A stretch of 64,000 bases of DNA from Candidatus Saccharimonadota bacterium (GCA_030537075.1 JAUNOS010000002.1:126359-190358), one strand, 5' to 3'; positions 1 through 8,699 are shown, numbered from the stretch's first letter. Numbers and translations are program-made. Notes: generated by a model not told the origin, from the letters alone.

Positions 1-1691
1 TGAGCTGAACTTAGGCTGATGTAGTCCATATGCGACTGATATAGCGCCAAGGCCGGTGCATCACTCTGCCAATGACGCACGAAGGCCTGATACTTGGTCT
101 GGCGCTGAGCCGACGCTCGACGCGCCCGACCACCCGACAGCGCATCGTCAGCGATGGCACTATTATAATTTGAGAAATTCAGCCCGCTGCGGTTCGCCTG
201 TGATGAGTGCCAATAAGCGTAAACATCAGGATCACCGCCGATAACCAACTCATACACCAGCACGTCAAAACTGCGCGGCTGCAAGACACTGGCAAGCACA
301 TTTTGCTCTACATTTGCCGGGTCAACGATCTTTATTTCGGTGTTGATAAGCAGATGCTCCCGCCACGCTTTCGCCAGTTCCTGTGCTGCCTTTTCAAGCT
401 CCGAACCCTTTAGCACCACGAGAGACAAGGACAAATCCTGGTCACCCTTCTTGCGCCGCTCCCCTTGCACGGTCCAGCCCTCACCATCCAGCAGACTGCG
501 TGCCGCGGCCACATCAAACACCAGGCGACCCGCCCCACCACCACTGACTTGCTCTGGCAGTAATGGTCCATCCAGCTGACCTGTCGAAAATTCCAATCGC
601 TGCCGTAACGCGACCGTATCGATCGACTGCACCAGCGCCTGGCGTACCTTTCGGGAAGACAATAGCTCACTCTGCGTATTGAACAGCGCATAGACACCGT
701 TATTCACCGCATAACTGCGGCTCGTGTGTGACGACTTGATATAATCTGGGCGTTCGCTCAATGATAATTCAGGCGTCGCCATAATTTCACTCGTCTTCAG
801 CCCGCGAACAACTGCCTCTTTGTTCGGATAGACATACAGCTGGAAGCGATCGAGTTTCGCCTTGCCGCGATGATATTGTGGATTAGCAGCCATATGCACA
901 ATCTTCCTTGTTCCATCCGGACTCGTATTTTGCAGCAGGCGTAAACTAAACGGCCCAGAGGTCACCGGAGCATTACTGTAGCCATGCTCACGCAGCGATG
1001 ATGGCTTCACTTCACTCAGGCTATGGTGCGGTAAAATCGGAAACGTCAAGGCGTGCATAAAAGGTGCATACGGCGCCGGCAAAACGAATTTCACCGTCGT
1101 ATCATCAACGAGCTGCGCTGATACCGACTGCCAACCTGCGATCTCTGCTTTTGTTTGACTATTCTTTAGCAAATTCACCGTAAAAACAACATCCTTAGCG
1201 TTCAAATCAACACCATCAGACCACTTGAGCCCCTTTCGTAGTGTCACTGTGTATTCTTTTTCCGTGTCATCGATCTTTACTCGTTCGGCAAGATCAGAAC
1301 GCAGATGACCCGTCGCGTCATAATCATACAAGCCCGCAAATAGCAATTTCGCCGCCGACTTTTCAGCACTGGAGCGCGCAAAAAGCGGATTGAGCGTCTC
1401 GAGCGGGCCGGTCACCCCTTCCGAGTAGGCGCCACCCGACACTGGCTCATCTTTCACGTAGGCCGACCGAAACACGTGCCACTGAGCGACACTGAGGGTG
1501 ATAAGTAAAAAGATGAGCGCCATCCACCCAAAGATATGACGACGCACACCCGAAAGATGATCAAGGCGGGAAGTGATAAACTTTCGCCCGTGTCGCAGGG
1601 TGGTCAGGGTCAGCTTACGCGCCTGCTTGTCGATCTTCTTTGAAAAGCGCAGTTTTTTCCCTTTTTTTGGTGGTGACTTTTTGGGGTCCAA
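1..1691 (-). CDS. Extracellular solute-binding protein, family 5 (oligopeptide-binding), membrane-anchored, C-terminus cut by window edge
   Basis: The frame is open from a TTG at 1691 to the left edge, about 563 codons. The TTG sits six bases after an AAGGAG ribosome site and 13 bases after the secG stop, so I chose it. A basic cytoplasmic tail (about residues 1-50) is followed by one membrane segment (about 53-70) and then a typical SBP_bac_5 body with the stretches WSDGVDLNAKDVVFTV, APYAPFMHALTFPILP and VRQALVQSIDTVAL. Family members bind peptides for an ABC importer. There is no lipobox cysteine, so anchoring is by the N-terminal helix, not lipid. The permease and ATPase genes may lie to the left. 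Family assignment is firm; the substrate is inferred. Confidence 0.88.
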   Translation of the reverse strand, partial: MDPKKSPPKKGKKLRFSKKIDKQARKLTLTTLRHGRKFITSRLDHLSGVRRHIFGWMALIFLLITLSVAQWHVFRSAYVKDEPVSGGAYSEGVTGPLETLNPLFARSSAEKSAAKLLFAGLYDYDATGHLRSDLAERVKIDDTEKEYTVTLRKGLKWSDGVDLNAKDVVFTVNLLKNSQTKAEIAGWQSVSAQLVDDTTVKFVLPAPYAPFMHALTFPILPHHSLSEVKPSSLREHGYSNAPVTSGPFSLRLLQNTSPDGTRKIVHMAANPQYHRGKAKLDRFQLYVYPNKEAVVRGLKTSEIMATPELSLSERPDYIKSSHTSRSYAVNNGVYALFNTQSELLSSRKVRQALVQSIDTVALRQRLEFSTGQLDGPLLPEQVSGGGAGRLVFDVAAARSLLDGEGWTVQGERRKKGDQDLSLSLVVLKGSELEKAAQELAKAWREHLLINTEIKIVDPANVEQNVLASVLQPRSFDVLVYELVIGGDPDVYAYWHSSQANRSGLNFSNYNSAIADDALSGGRARRASAQRQTKYQAFVRHWQSDAPALALYQSHMDYISLSSA

Positions 1692-1704
1692 GACGCGCTC
1701 CTTG

Positions 1705-1938
1705 CTATCCTGCGTTTGGCAGAATCATACTCGCCAAGATAGACAGGACAAACACCACCGCGAAAAAGATAGTGACATCAAAAAGATTTTTATCAAAGCC
1801 ACGCCGTGTCGTAAACAGCTCACCAGATGAGCCAAAACCAGCGCCAAGACTCGCGCCTCGCTGCTGCAACAGGATAGCGATAATCATCAACACAGCAGAA
1901 CCCAGCGTGATGTACGGCAAAATAGTATCTAAACTCAT
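1705..1938 (-). CDS. secG: Preprotein translocase subunit SecG
   Basis: A 77-residue protein with two membrane helices (about 4-24 and 53-73) separated by a loop carrying the SecG signature GAGFGSSGELFTTRRG (about 32-47). It is an accessory subunit of the SecYEG channel in the cytoplasmic membrane. The start overlaps the end of the upstream small membrane-protein gene in an ATGA arrangement, which implies translational coupling. The solute-binding protein gene follows after 13 bases, so the two probably share a transcript. Confidence 0.93.
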   Translation of the reverse strand: MSLDTILPYITLGSAVLMIIAILLQQRGASLGAGFGSSGELFTTRRGFDKNLFDVTIFFAVVFVLSILASMILPNAG

Positions 1939-2333
1939 GAATTCTCCTTCTTATACAGTCCGCCCGCGTCAAACGCGTTGCTCACTATATAGTTTACCAG
2001 ACTCATGATGATTCCTGCAAGGATAGAGGCGCCAAAGGTCATTGACACCTCTGGAACCAATGCAAGAGTGATATATACCATGAGTCCATTCACGATAAGA
2101 GTAAACAGTCCGAGCGTAAGTAATATTGCCGGTAGTGACAGGATAACGACAATGGGCTTCACTACCGAGTTAACGATAGAAAATATCAGACCAGCAAGCA
2201 GAAACACAGCAATCGCCGAAGCCGTACCAAGGTCTGCACCGACTGAACCGAGAAGTGTTGCCGCAACCCACAAGCCAAGTGAGTTAAGCACCCACCGCAC
2301 CAATATCACCGCTACAAGTTGCCGTCCCTGCAT
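1935..2333 (-). CDS. Small membrane protein of the YvlD / phage holin 4 superfamily
   Basis: A 132-residue protein that is almost entirely hydrophobic, with about four membrane segments. The text GLIFSIVNSVVKPIVVILS followed by LTLGLFTLIVNGLMVYI is typical of the PF04020 (Phage_holin_4_2/YvlD) family of unknown function. Members are not proven holins. It starts within the TAATG junction with the upstream prepilin gene and ends inside the secG start, so it is the middle cistron of a tightly coupled run. The function is unknown. Confidence 0.78.
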   Translation of the reverse strand: MQGRQLVAVILVRWVLNSLGLWVAATLLGSVGADLGTASAIAVFLLAGLIFSIVNSVVKPIVVILSLPAILLTLGLFTLIVNGLMVYITLALVPEVSMTFGASILAGIIMSLVNYIVSNAFDAGGLYKKENS

Positions 2334-2722
2334 TATGGAGTACCCCCTGGTCCACTGGTGCCAGGCATCAGCGGACAGCCACCGTCTTTGATTTTCTGCT
2401 CGGTGCTGTGAATGTAGAATTTCAGCGGGGGCTGACTACTTGCGGCTTCTAGGCAGAATTCCGCACCGGCATTTTGCACATAAACGGAGATGTTGGCCGT
2501 GTTACTCTTATACGAAGAAGGGAGGGTCGCAGGGTAGACATTTTTAAAATTCTTCTCCTGCTCCATGGCAGCCGACGCCGAGCGAAGATCTGCCTGCAAC
2601 TCCTTCGTCACCACATCCTTTCGCCACTCGCCATACCCAACCATCCCGATACCGGCGAGGATGGCGATGACAACGATAGCTATCAATACTTCAACCAATG
2701 TAAATCCTCGAGTCTGTTTCAT
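2333..2722 (-). CDS. Type IV pilin-like protein with prepilin cleavage site
   Basis: A 129-residue protein that begins MKQTRGFTLVEVLIAIVVI. It has a short basic leader, then G|FTLVE with glutamate at position +5 of the mature protein, followed by a hydrophobic helix. This is the class III prepilin signal cleaved by PilD. The C-terminal part has two cysteines (FCLEA and GGCPL) that could form the D-region disulfide. The start lies one base after the uvrC stop, so it may be read by re-initiation; a TATCAT hexamer six bases upstream could also serve as its own promoter. No PilD, PilB or PilC gene is in the window. Confidence 0.88.
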   Translation of the reverse strand: MKQTRGFTLVEVLIAIVVIAILAGIGMVGYGEWRKDVVTKELQADLRSASAAMEQEKNFKNVYPATLPSSYKSNTANISVYVQNAGAEFCLEAASSQPPLKFYIHSTEQKIKDGGCPLMPGTSGPGGTP

Positions 2723-2723
2723 G

Positions 2724-4250
2724 TTACGATGATACCATAACCTTAATCTTTTTGGCTAGAGAGTCACCCACCACCGCGGCGACCTCCTGCTCGCTAGCGG
2801 CAGCAAGACCTTTCACGCTGCCGAACGTTTTCATGAGCTTGGCGCGAGTTTTGGGGCCGATGCCGGGAATGTCCTCGAGCTGACTTTTCGTGGCTGACTG
2901 ACGTTTCAGTGTCGTATGATAGCTCACGGCAAAGCGGTGCGATTCATCGCGGATACGCTGAAAGAGTTTAGTGATATCGCTGTAACGGTAAGCCTGGGTG
3001 CTGGCGCGGAGGTTTTTGGAGTGCGACCCAGCGTTAATTTGGCCGGGATGGAGATTGATGATGGTGATGTCGCCGTCGCGAGTGATATAGGCGTCCTTAA
3101 TGTCGTGCGGCACTGTCACCATTGAGCCAGCCTGATGGATGATAATTTCCTCTTCCCGCTTGGCGATACTAATAATTGGAATCTTCAGTCCACGTTCATC
3201 ACGCGCTTTGATGGCTGCCGCTAGCTGCCCTTTGCCGCCATCGATCAGCATAAGATCAGGCATGCCCCAGCTTTTGAGATTGCGTTCGCTCAGGCGCCGG
3301 AAAATGACGTGATACATATTGCCGGTGTCATCGTTTTTTTCATTGACTTTGAATTTGCGATATTCAGCACGGTCACTCACGCCGTTGGTAAACACCACCA
3401 TGCTGGCGACGACATTTTGGCCGCCTTGGTGCGAAATATCGTAGCCCTCGATGCGAGCCGGGATAGCACCAAGCCCCAGTATCGTCGCAATATCCGCCAG
3501 CGCCTTATCTTTGGAAATATCCAAAAACTCCTTATCGCCGAAACAAACTCGCCGCTGGAGTTCTTGCATGGCACGCAGTTTATTGCGTAAACTCGCCGCC
3601 TTTTCAAAGTCGTGCAGCCCTGCCGCGGTTTTCATATCCCGCTCGAGCTCGGCGGCGATGGCTTTGCGATTACCTTTGATGTAACTAATGAGTTTTCGCA
3701 AGTTCGCCTTGTACGCCTCTGGCCCATCACCTACCCGTGGCGACAACCCCAAATCTTCATCCAGCCGACTCTGCCCTGGCCGTCGTTCACGCGTCAGATA
3801 CGGGAAGATTTTGCGTAAATATCGCAGGGCCTTTTTGAGCGCATAGCCGTTATAAAACGGGCCGTAATACTCCGCACCATCATCCGCCGGGTTGCGCGTA
3901 ACACTCACTACCGGCCACTCGCTTTTCATATCAATCCGCACATAACTCTGCGATTTATCATCACGCAGCAGCACATTGTAGCGCGGCATGTAGCGCTTTA
4001 CCATCTCGCTTTCGAGAAACAACGCGTCAACCTCACTCTCCGTCTCGATCCAGTCCGTATCGGCAATCTCTGCCACCAAGGCCATGGTTTTATTATCCCG
4101 CGCCCGGCTATCCTGAAAATACTGCCGCACCCGATTGCGCAGCACCGCCGCCTTGCCAACATAAATCACCTCACCATCGGCGGATTTGTGAAAATACACA
4201 CCGGGGCTGCGCGGGAGGGTTTTGAGTTTGGATTCGAGTACAGAGTTCAC
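2724..4250 (-). CDS. uvrC: Excinuclease ABC subunit UvrC, short form
   Basis: UvrC makes both incisions around UvrAB-marked DNA damage. The 508-residue protein has a GIY-YIG nuclease (SPGVYFHKSADGEVIYVGKA, about 15-34), a UVR motif (DFEKAASLRNKL, about 214-225), an RNase H-like half with DLMLIDGGKGQL (about 330-340), and a helix-hairpin-helix end (DIPGIGPKTRAKLMKTFGS). It is shorter than the usual roughly 600 residues, yet all modules are present. The start is a GTG seven bases after a TATAAT box with no Shine-Dalgarno, so a leaderless message is likely. uvrA and uvrD are elsewhere in this window. Confidence 0.96.
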   Translation of the reverse strand: MNSVLESKLKTLPRSPGVYFHKSADGEVIYVGKAAVLRNRVRQYFQDSRARDNKTMALVAEIADTDWIETESEVDALFLESEMVKRYMPRYNVLLRDDKSQSYVRIDMKSEWPVVSVTRNPADDGAEYYGPFYNGYALKKALRYLRKIFPYLTRERRPGQSRLDEDLGLSPRVGDGPEAYKANLRKLISYIKGNRKAIAAELERDMKTAAGLHDFEKAASLRNKLRAMQELQRRVCFGDKEFLDISKDKALADIATILGLGAIPARIEGYDISHQGGQNVVASMVVFTNGVSDRAEYRKFKVNEKNDDTGNMYHVIFRRLSERNLKSWGMPDLMLIDGGKGQLAAAIKARDERGLKIPIISIAKREEEIIIHQAGSMVTVPHDIKDAYITRDGDITIINLHPGQINAGSHSKNLRASTQAYRYSDITKLFQRIRDESHRFAVSYHTTLKRQSATKSQLEDIPGIGPKTRAKLMKTFGSVKGLAAASEQEVAAVVGDSLAKKIKVMVSS

Positions 4251-4314
4251 AATTTTTATTATACGAAATCACCGCCAACTACTCCAGAATGTCCATTCTT
4301 TTCTTTGCGCGAGA

Positions 4315-4326
4315 AAGTGCTATACT
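4315..4326 (+). promoter_or_regulatory. Extended -10 promoter for the Excalibur-domain gene
   Basis: TGCTATACT (hexamer TATACT at 4321-4326) is an extended -10. It lies downstream of an in-frame ATG at 4289 and upstream of the ATG at 4358. Transcription would start near 4333, which rules out the earlier ATG and leaves a leader of about 25 bases. Confidence 0.6.
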
Positions 4327-4357
4327 CATTGAAAAGGATCTTTTATTTATTAACAGT

Positions 4358-5308
4358 ATGAAGCTACTAAATTTTCGCAACGCCCAAAAACACACATCAT
4401 CAACGAAAAAATACAAGAAAGCCGCACTTATCACCGGAGCAAGTATCGTAGCACTTGGAACAGTAGGCTATGCCGGAGCGGTATATGACCAGTCGTCACT
4501 TGAACGAAGCAATACACCAATTGTCATTGAGGTGGCTAAAGATGAAATTTCCATGGACTATCACACACATCGCCAGACAATCAGTGCAAACCTGAGAGGC
4601 ATTAGTTCGTTTGCAGAAGTAATGATTGGCGATAAAAGCGTGCCTATCAAACAGCGAGAAAATCACACAGGGCGCATTGAACATACTATTGAGTCGATTC
4701 CTGAAGGAGATAGCCGGGTGACGATTTTTGCTATTGACGGTAAGCGCCAAGTGGAGAAGATACTCACCCTTAAGCGACAGACAAGAGCCAACTACGACAA
4801 GCAAGAACTCGAAAAGCAGTTAGCACGCACCGAAGAAGCGTTGCAAAAGGCCGAGTCGAACATGAATGATGAAACAATTGCCACCGCTCGAACCGAAATC
4901 CAACACCTCCCCGAAGAAAAGCGCGCCCAATTTAGTGAGCGGCTTGTCAAAGTCGAAAAGCGCCAGCAGGAAGAAAAGGAGCGTGCCGAGCAAGAAAAGC
5001 GCGCAGCCGAAGCGGAAAAGAAACGCCAGGAAGAGCAGCAAAAACGAGAGGAAGAAGCAGCTGCTTTGCGAGCACAACAACGTGCCTCCCGACAATACGC
5101 ACCACAACCCCAGCGACAATATAATGCTCAGCCGCGCCACACGGCACCCAGCGCCTCCCCACATCCACCTGCCGCCTCAGGGCCACACTTCAAAAACTGC
5201 AAAGAGGCACGAGCTGCTGGCTATAGCCATATGCGGCGCGGCCAACCCGGATATGCACCGCATCTCGACAGAGATAATGACGGTATCGCCTGCGATAAGC
5301 ATCGCTAA
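4358..5308 (+). CDS. Exported coiled-coil protein with C-terminal Excalibur calcium-binding domain
   Basis: A 316-residue protein. It has a basic N-terminus and one membrane/signal segment (ALITGASIVALGTVGYAGA), a beta-rich region, a long charged coiled coil rich in E, K, R and Q, a Q/P/A-rich linker, and an Excalibur domain at the end. The Excalibur signature is CKEARAAGYSHMRRGQPGY followed by DRDNDGIACD, an EF-hand-like Ca-binding loop. Excalibur domains occur on extracellular proteins of Gram-positive bacteria, often nucleases, but no nuclease domain is visible here. The start at 4358 is preferred over 4289 because of promoter position. It stands alone on the plus strand. Confidence 0.8.
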   Translation: MKLLNFRNAQKHTSSTKKYKKAALITGASIVALGTVGYAGAVYDQSSLERSNTPIVIEVAKDEISMDYHTHRQTISANLRGISSFAEVMIGDKSVPIKQRENHTGRIEHTIESIPEGDSRVTIFAIDGKRQVEKILTLKRQTRANYDKQELEKQLARTEEALQKAESNMNDETIATARTEIQHLPEEKRAQFSERLVKVEKRQQEEKERAEQEKRAAEAEKKRQEEQQKREEEAAALRAQQRASRQYAPQPQRQYNAQPRHTAPSASPHPPAASGPHFKNCKEARAAGYSHMRRGQPGYAPHLDRDNDGIACDKHR

Positions 5309-5385
5309 ATATTCAGTCAACCGGCCTGGTCTATCCTTTTTTGTACTATTTGCGGCTCGATGACAGCTAGTAGGTTGCCGTAGCA

Positions 5386-5661
5386 TCACCTCGGCATAAA
5401 CGACACCGTTACACTGCCACCGACCACCAGCCCGTTTGCCTGCCGTACTTTGGCGGGGAGGGCGATAAACTGCGTGCCGTCACCCATCGGCAGTAGCGAG
5501 GTATCCCACGAAATCTCACCGACCGTCGCCCGCACCGCCACCAGCCCGCGCTCTGCCAGGTGAGCCAATTCATGCGAATACTCCTGCGGCACGGCCACAT
5601 AATGCCAGCCGCCCACTCGAGGAAACAACTCTACTGTGCCATGTATGATATATGGTTTCAT
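5386..5661 (-). CDS. DUF1905 family protein
   Basis: A 91-residue protein matching the DUF1905 pattern: WHYVAVPQEYSHEL near the N-terminus and a closing beta segment LPAKVRQANGLVVGGSVTV. The fold is a small beta barrel of unknown function, often fused or adjacent to YdeI-like domains. Its ATG follows the stop of the upstream VOC gene within TAAGGTATG, so translation is probably coupled to that gene. The gene converges on the Excalibur gene. Confidence 0.75.
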   Translation of the reverse strand: MKPYIIHGTVELFPRVGGWHYVAVPQEYSHELAHLAERGLVAVRATVGEISWDTSLLPMGDGTQFIALPAKVRQANGLVVGGSVTVSFMPR

Positions 5662-5664
5662 ACC

Positions 5665-6039
5665 TTAGTTCACCTGCTCAACTACATCTATCACCACTCC
5701 ACTTGGGTCCTGCAAACAAAAATGACGCTGACCCCACTCCTCAGTAGCTGGTGAACAAAAGAGATCAACCCCCGCATCCTTCAGGCGTTCATACTCAGCA
5801 TCAACATCATCAACTTCTAATGTATAGATGATGCCTTTGGCAGAAAATTCATCATGAAATTGGGTGGGCTGGTTTTTTAATCCTGGCAACATCAATCCAA
5901 TCTCTACCTTGCTTGCTTCATGAAGCAGCTGCACATACCAGTCCGCCTCAAATACCGCCGTAAATCCAAAGTGGTTCATATAAAACTGTTTACATTCGTC
6001 TAGTTTAGTAGTGATCGTCACTGGGTAGATCGCTTTCAT
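5665..6039 (-). CDS. VOC family (glyoxalase / bleomycin-resistance-like) protein
   Basis: A 124-residue protein with the paired beta-alpha-beta-beta-beta pattern of the vicinal oxygen chelate fold: TKLDECKQFYMNHFGFTAVF in the first half, then EVDDVDAEYERLKDAG and HFCLQDPSGVVIDVVE in the second. Family members bind metals or drugs and include glyoxalases and antibiotic-binding proteins; the substrate cannot be told here. It has a strong ribosome site (AAGGAGG) seven bases or so before its ATG and forms a two-gene unit with the DUF1905 gene. Confidence 0.85.
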   Translation of the reverse strand: MKAIYPVTITTKLDECKQFYMNHFGFTAVFEADWYVQLLHEASKVEIGLMLPGLKNQPTQFHDEFSAKGIIYTLEVDDVDAEYERLKDAGVDLFCSPATEEWGQRHFCLQDPSGVVIDVVEQVN

Positions 6040-6104
6040 ACGCCTCCTTATTTTTTGCTAGTTGTTTCATTTTACCAATATATCTAAGCTTGGTATTGTA
6101 TATT

Positions 6105-6890
6105 TCAGACATTATAGCGCCGATGATACGACACGGGAGTTTGTTGCGTCACCTGTTTAAAATTGTGAATATAATGCGCCTGATCGCAATAAAGACCACG
6201 CCAATCGCCCGTAAGCCCAGCCTGAAAGCGCACAATCTTTGCGATATCTCGCGGCGAAAAGCCAGTCTGCTGCCGAACAATACGCTGCACGTGCCGCGGC
6301 GACAGACCAATCTCAGTTGCACTATCGGCAATAGTTTTTCCCTGTATACATCCTGCAATCACAGCCTCCACAACACAGTGCGGCGATGATACCTCACCGC
6401 AACACACCATCATATCAGTAAGTTTGCAAAAGCTCTGCAGCTGGCCTTGATCTGCACCGCGTAGACTGGCGATTACTTTTTGTATTGAGCAACCGCCCAC
6501 CGTATCAAGCTGGCGCGACATACCGATTACCGCTGCCGCGTCGCCACTGTACGCGCCCGGTCGTAAACGAATACCCGTATATGAAAACGTCCTACCCAAA
6601 TTAAGCTGCCAGGCCGTAGTCGCTGGTGTCATGACATACGCCTCAACCCTGCGCATATCAAACACTATATCAATACACGCATCTGGCAACACAGTGTATA
6701 TAAAGGGATCTGCAACACAATGCGCTTCCAGGAGCCAAAAACAGTGCACCATGGTACGTAGCCGAGACGGTGGCAAAAACTCCCGATATAATACCTCTTC
6801 GGCGCAAGACAATGTAATGCCATTCTGACACGGAGTGTAGGGCTTCACGGCCTCATACTCCATAGCCTTTTTTACAGTATACAATATCAT
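6105..6890 (-). CDS. AraC-family transcriptional regulator with DUF6597-like N-terminal domain
   Basis: About 261 residues. The C-terminal third carries the AraC double helix-turn-helix: TEIGLSPRHVQRIVRQQTGF, then a second helix pair ending FKQVTQQTPVSYHRRY. The N-terminal half (LRTMVHCFWLLEA through DACIDIVFD and FSYTGIRLRPGA) resembles the DUF6597 domain often found in such regulators. Its likely ATG at 6890 overlaps the stop of the upstream membrane-protein gene (ATGA). A TTG six bases further in has better spacing from the GGAGG site, so the exact start is uncertain. The target is unknown. Confidence 0.82.
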   Translation of the reverse strand: MILYTVKKAMEYEAVKPYTPCQNGITLSCAEEVLYREFLPPSRLRTMVHCFWLLEAHCVADPFIYTVLPDACIDIVFDMRRVEAYVMTPATTAWQLNLGRTFSYTGIRLRPGAYSGDAAAVIGMSRQLDTVGGCSIQKVIASLRGADQGQLQSFCKLTDMMVCCGEVSSPHCVVEAVIAGCIQGKTIADSATEIGLSPRHVQRIVRQQTGFSPRDIAKIVRFQAGLTGDWRGLYCDQAHYIHNFKQVTQQTPVSYHRRYNV

Positions 6891-7870
6891 AACCTCCACG
6901 ATCTCAGTCGCCGCCCCTGCTCCGCTACGACATTCTTCTGCCAAGCATCGTCCACGCGACCATCCGCATAACGATCGGTTTGATCGTGCAACTCATGACC
7001 TACCGCCTCAAGCACAGTGAGCATATCACCAATCACCCTTGCGTCTGTCTTGCCGTCATCAACCGTGTAGAAAAACGCCAGATCATCTACCAGCTCGACA
7101 TCAAAATGTGACGATGCATCAATCAGCGCTACCATTACATCAGGCGTCAGCACATAACGCACATCAACATCGTATTTTTTAGGGCCATAGAGCGTAAAAT
7201 AATCATCAAAATTACCTTCAAGAGTAATGCGTTGACTATTCGGTAAAATTACCGGCAAGTTGCTAAAAATCGCGCGATTCATTAAACTGGCATTATTTTG
7301 CTTTGCATCGAGCACCATGTGTGGCACCTTGCGTGGCAGCCGCACTGCTGCATAACGCCACGTATAGGTTTGTTGATGCTTACCGCTGCCAACGGTGTAT
7401 TGATACCGGCCAATTTCCATCGTGCGCTGACCATCTTGCTCGCACGAAAGCACCCCGCGATACCGCCGCGAATGCCCGACATCAAATAGCAAGCCGACAC
7501 CAACCGCGCCGACCTGCCCAATCGGATCGTAGCGCAAGGCGTTTTGCGCAGCAAAATCATGCAGGCGTATGTGGCGCCGAATTGATCGATCGTATGCGCG
7601 CGAAAAAATCACGAGCGAAATCACAATTGAAGCTGCGGTCATAATCACAGAAATATACCAATACGGCGTCAGTGTTACTAAGATAGGAATTCCAAAAAAT
7701 GTCAGCGCCCATGCAGCCGCCAAGATAGCCATGTCCTTCTGCGATATATCAACCCCCAGCGACCACGGCGAAAGGCTAGTTTGCCGCTGGTATCGATTCA
7801 CTTCATCGGGCGAAACCGATCGGCTTAATATAGTGAGTGTATCTTTGTTGATATTAGCAAGCCACTGCAT
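6887..7870 (-). CDS. Uncharacterised membrane protein with large soluble C-terminal domain
   Basis: A 327-residue protein. A pair of membrane segments (about 47-87, from ILAAAWALTFFGIPILVTL to ASIVISLVIF) is followed by a soluble domain of about 240 residues that is probably cytoplasmic. I do not recognise a catalytic motif. I chose the ATG at 7870 because TATAAT (7877-7882) lies exactly six bases before it, giving a leaderless start; an in-frame ATG at 7894 falls inside the terminator of the preceding gene. It is coupled to the AraC regulator by a 4-base overlap. Confidence 0.7.
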   Translation of the reverse strand: MQWLANINKDTLTILSRSVSPDEVNRYQRQTSLSPWSLGVDISQKDMAILAAAWALTFFGIPILVTLTPYWYISVIMTAASIVISLVIFSRAYDRSIRRHIRLHDFAAQNALRYDPIGQVGAVGVGLLFDVGHSRRYRGVLSCEQDGQRTMEIGRYQYTVGSGKHQQTYTWRYAAVRLPRKVPHMVLDAKQNNASLMNRAIFSNLPVILPNSQRITLEGNFDDYFTLYGPKKYDVDVRYVLTPDVMVALIDASSHFDVELVDDLAFFYTVDDGKTDARVIGDMLTVLEAVGHELHDQTDRYADGRVDDAWQKNVVAEQGRRLRSWRL

Positions 7871-7889
7871 AGTTTCATTATAGCAAAAT

Positions 7890-7920
7890 AACATCGACCA
7901 CTCAGTATGCGGTCGATGTT
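7890..7920 (-). terminator. Rho-independent terminator after the XRE/membrane protein pair
   Basis: A perfect 10-bp inverted repeat (AACATCGACC and GGTCGATGTT) with an 11-base loop, followed on the minus strand by TATTTTG. It ends the transcript of the 7936-8424 gene. The T-rich side runs straight into the TATAAT promoter of the next gene. Confidence 0.8.
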
Positions 7921-7935
7921 ATTTTACGGAGTATG

Positions 7936-8424
7936 TTATTCGTCACCAAGTTCTCGGTCGATCCGCTTTTGCACACGGCGTGAGCCAAGCTGCATGATGC
8001 CGTAGATGATGGAGTTACAAATCATCATCGAGACAAATGTGATACCAAAAATCGCGAGCAAGTGCGGATCAAGCAACCCCTGATAGGTGTCGCCGTAGCG
8101 TCGAAGGTTGAGCAATGTCACGATTGCTGCAACCGCCGCCGAGGCCGTTACGAGACCAAGTACGACTTTGCTGCGACGCTGTGGCGTATGTTGAACCACC
8201 GCACCGCCACCCGAAAAGAGACCGCGCACAAATGGATATACCGCTGCCAGAATCAGCAATATCCAGTCGGTTGTCGATGATTCGAGCGGCAGCTTTAAGA
8301 TATATTCTTTCGTGATGATAGACAAGACAAGCACCACTTCGATCAGAAGCAACGCTTCACTGCGGTATTTATTCTCCTCCATGGTGACACGCTCGTCTTG
8401 CACTGGTTTTTGTGATTTACTCAT
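7936..8424 (-). CDS. Small four-helix membrane protein paired with an XRE regulator (DUF6773-like)
   Basis: A 162-residue protein with a charged N-terminus and four predicted membrane helices: ALLLIEVVLVLSIITKEY, DWILLILAAVYPFVRGLF, VVLGLVTASAAVAAIVTLL and AIFGITFVSMMICNSIIYG. The ATG at 8424 has a GGAGG site six bases before it and overlaps the last 8 bases of the XRE regulator gene. Such membrane-protein and small-HTH pairs are common in Firmicutes and Patescibacteria. The protein resembles DUF6773 members; the function is unknown. Confidence 0.72.
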   Translation of the reverse strand: MSKSQKPVQDERVTMEENKYRSEALLLIEVVLVLSIITKEYILKLPLESSTTDWILLILAAVYPFVRGLFSGGGAVVQHTPQRRSKVVLGLVTASAAVAAIVTLLNLRRYGDTYQGLLDPHLLAIFGITFVSMMICNSIIYGIMQLGSRRVQKRIDRELGDE

Positions 8425-8647
8425 CTTCGTCCTCCCAAAATAATTCATCTAAGGTTGTATCAAGTGCCCAGCAAATCGCAAGGCATAATTTTAATGTCGG
8501 GTTGTAGCGACCGAGCTCAATTAACCCAATCGTTTGCCGAGTCACGCCAACCGCATCCGCCAGCTCCGCCTGATTCATGCCTTTTGCAGTGCGAGCAAGT
8601 TTCAGGCGCCTGTCTGGCTCGGGTTGTTTTTCTTTTCTTCCAAACAA
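8417..8647 (-). CDS. Small XRE/Cro-family helix-turn-helix regulator
   Basis: About 76 residues, nearly all one HTH_3 domain: RLKLARTAKGMNQAELADAV, GVTRQTIGLIELGRYNPTLK and CLAICWALDTTLDELFW. It resembles the YozG/ImmR-like short repressors that control an adjacent membrane protein. I prefer a TTG start at 8647, eight bases after AAAGGAG; a GTG at 8665 in the same frame has no spaced ribosome site. The acidic tail overlaps the start of the downstream membrane gene. It is probably autoregulatory, though no operator was proven. Confidence 0.88.
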   Translation of the reverse strand: MFGRKEKQPEPDRRLKLARTAKGMNQAELADAVGVTRQTIGLIELGRYNPTLKLCLAICWALDTTLDELFWEDEDE

Positions 8648-8670
8648 TTGTATAGCTCCTTTCACCTCCC

Positions 8671-8699
8671 ATGGTACGCTATTGATGGCAAAATGTCAA
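8671..8699 (-). promoter_or_regulatory. Sigma-70-type promoter for the XRE regulator operon
   Basis: TTGACA (8694-8699) and TACCAT (8671-8676) on the minus strand are separated by 17 bases. The AAAGGAG site and TTG start follow within about 25 bases. Confidence 0.65.

Noticed and set aside
1935..2333. A phage holin and hence a prophage remnant.
   Set aside because: The family name is historical; the protein is a chromosomal YvlD-like membrane protein and no phage gene is nearby.
4289..4357. A longer N-terminus for the Excalibur protein from the ATG at 4289.
   Set aside because: The extended -10 box at 4321-4326 lies inside it, and the signal-like segment follows naturally from the ATG at 4358.
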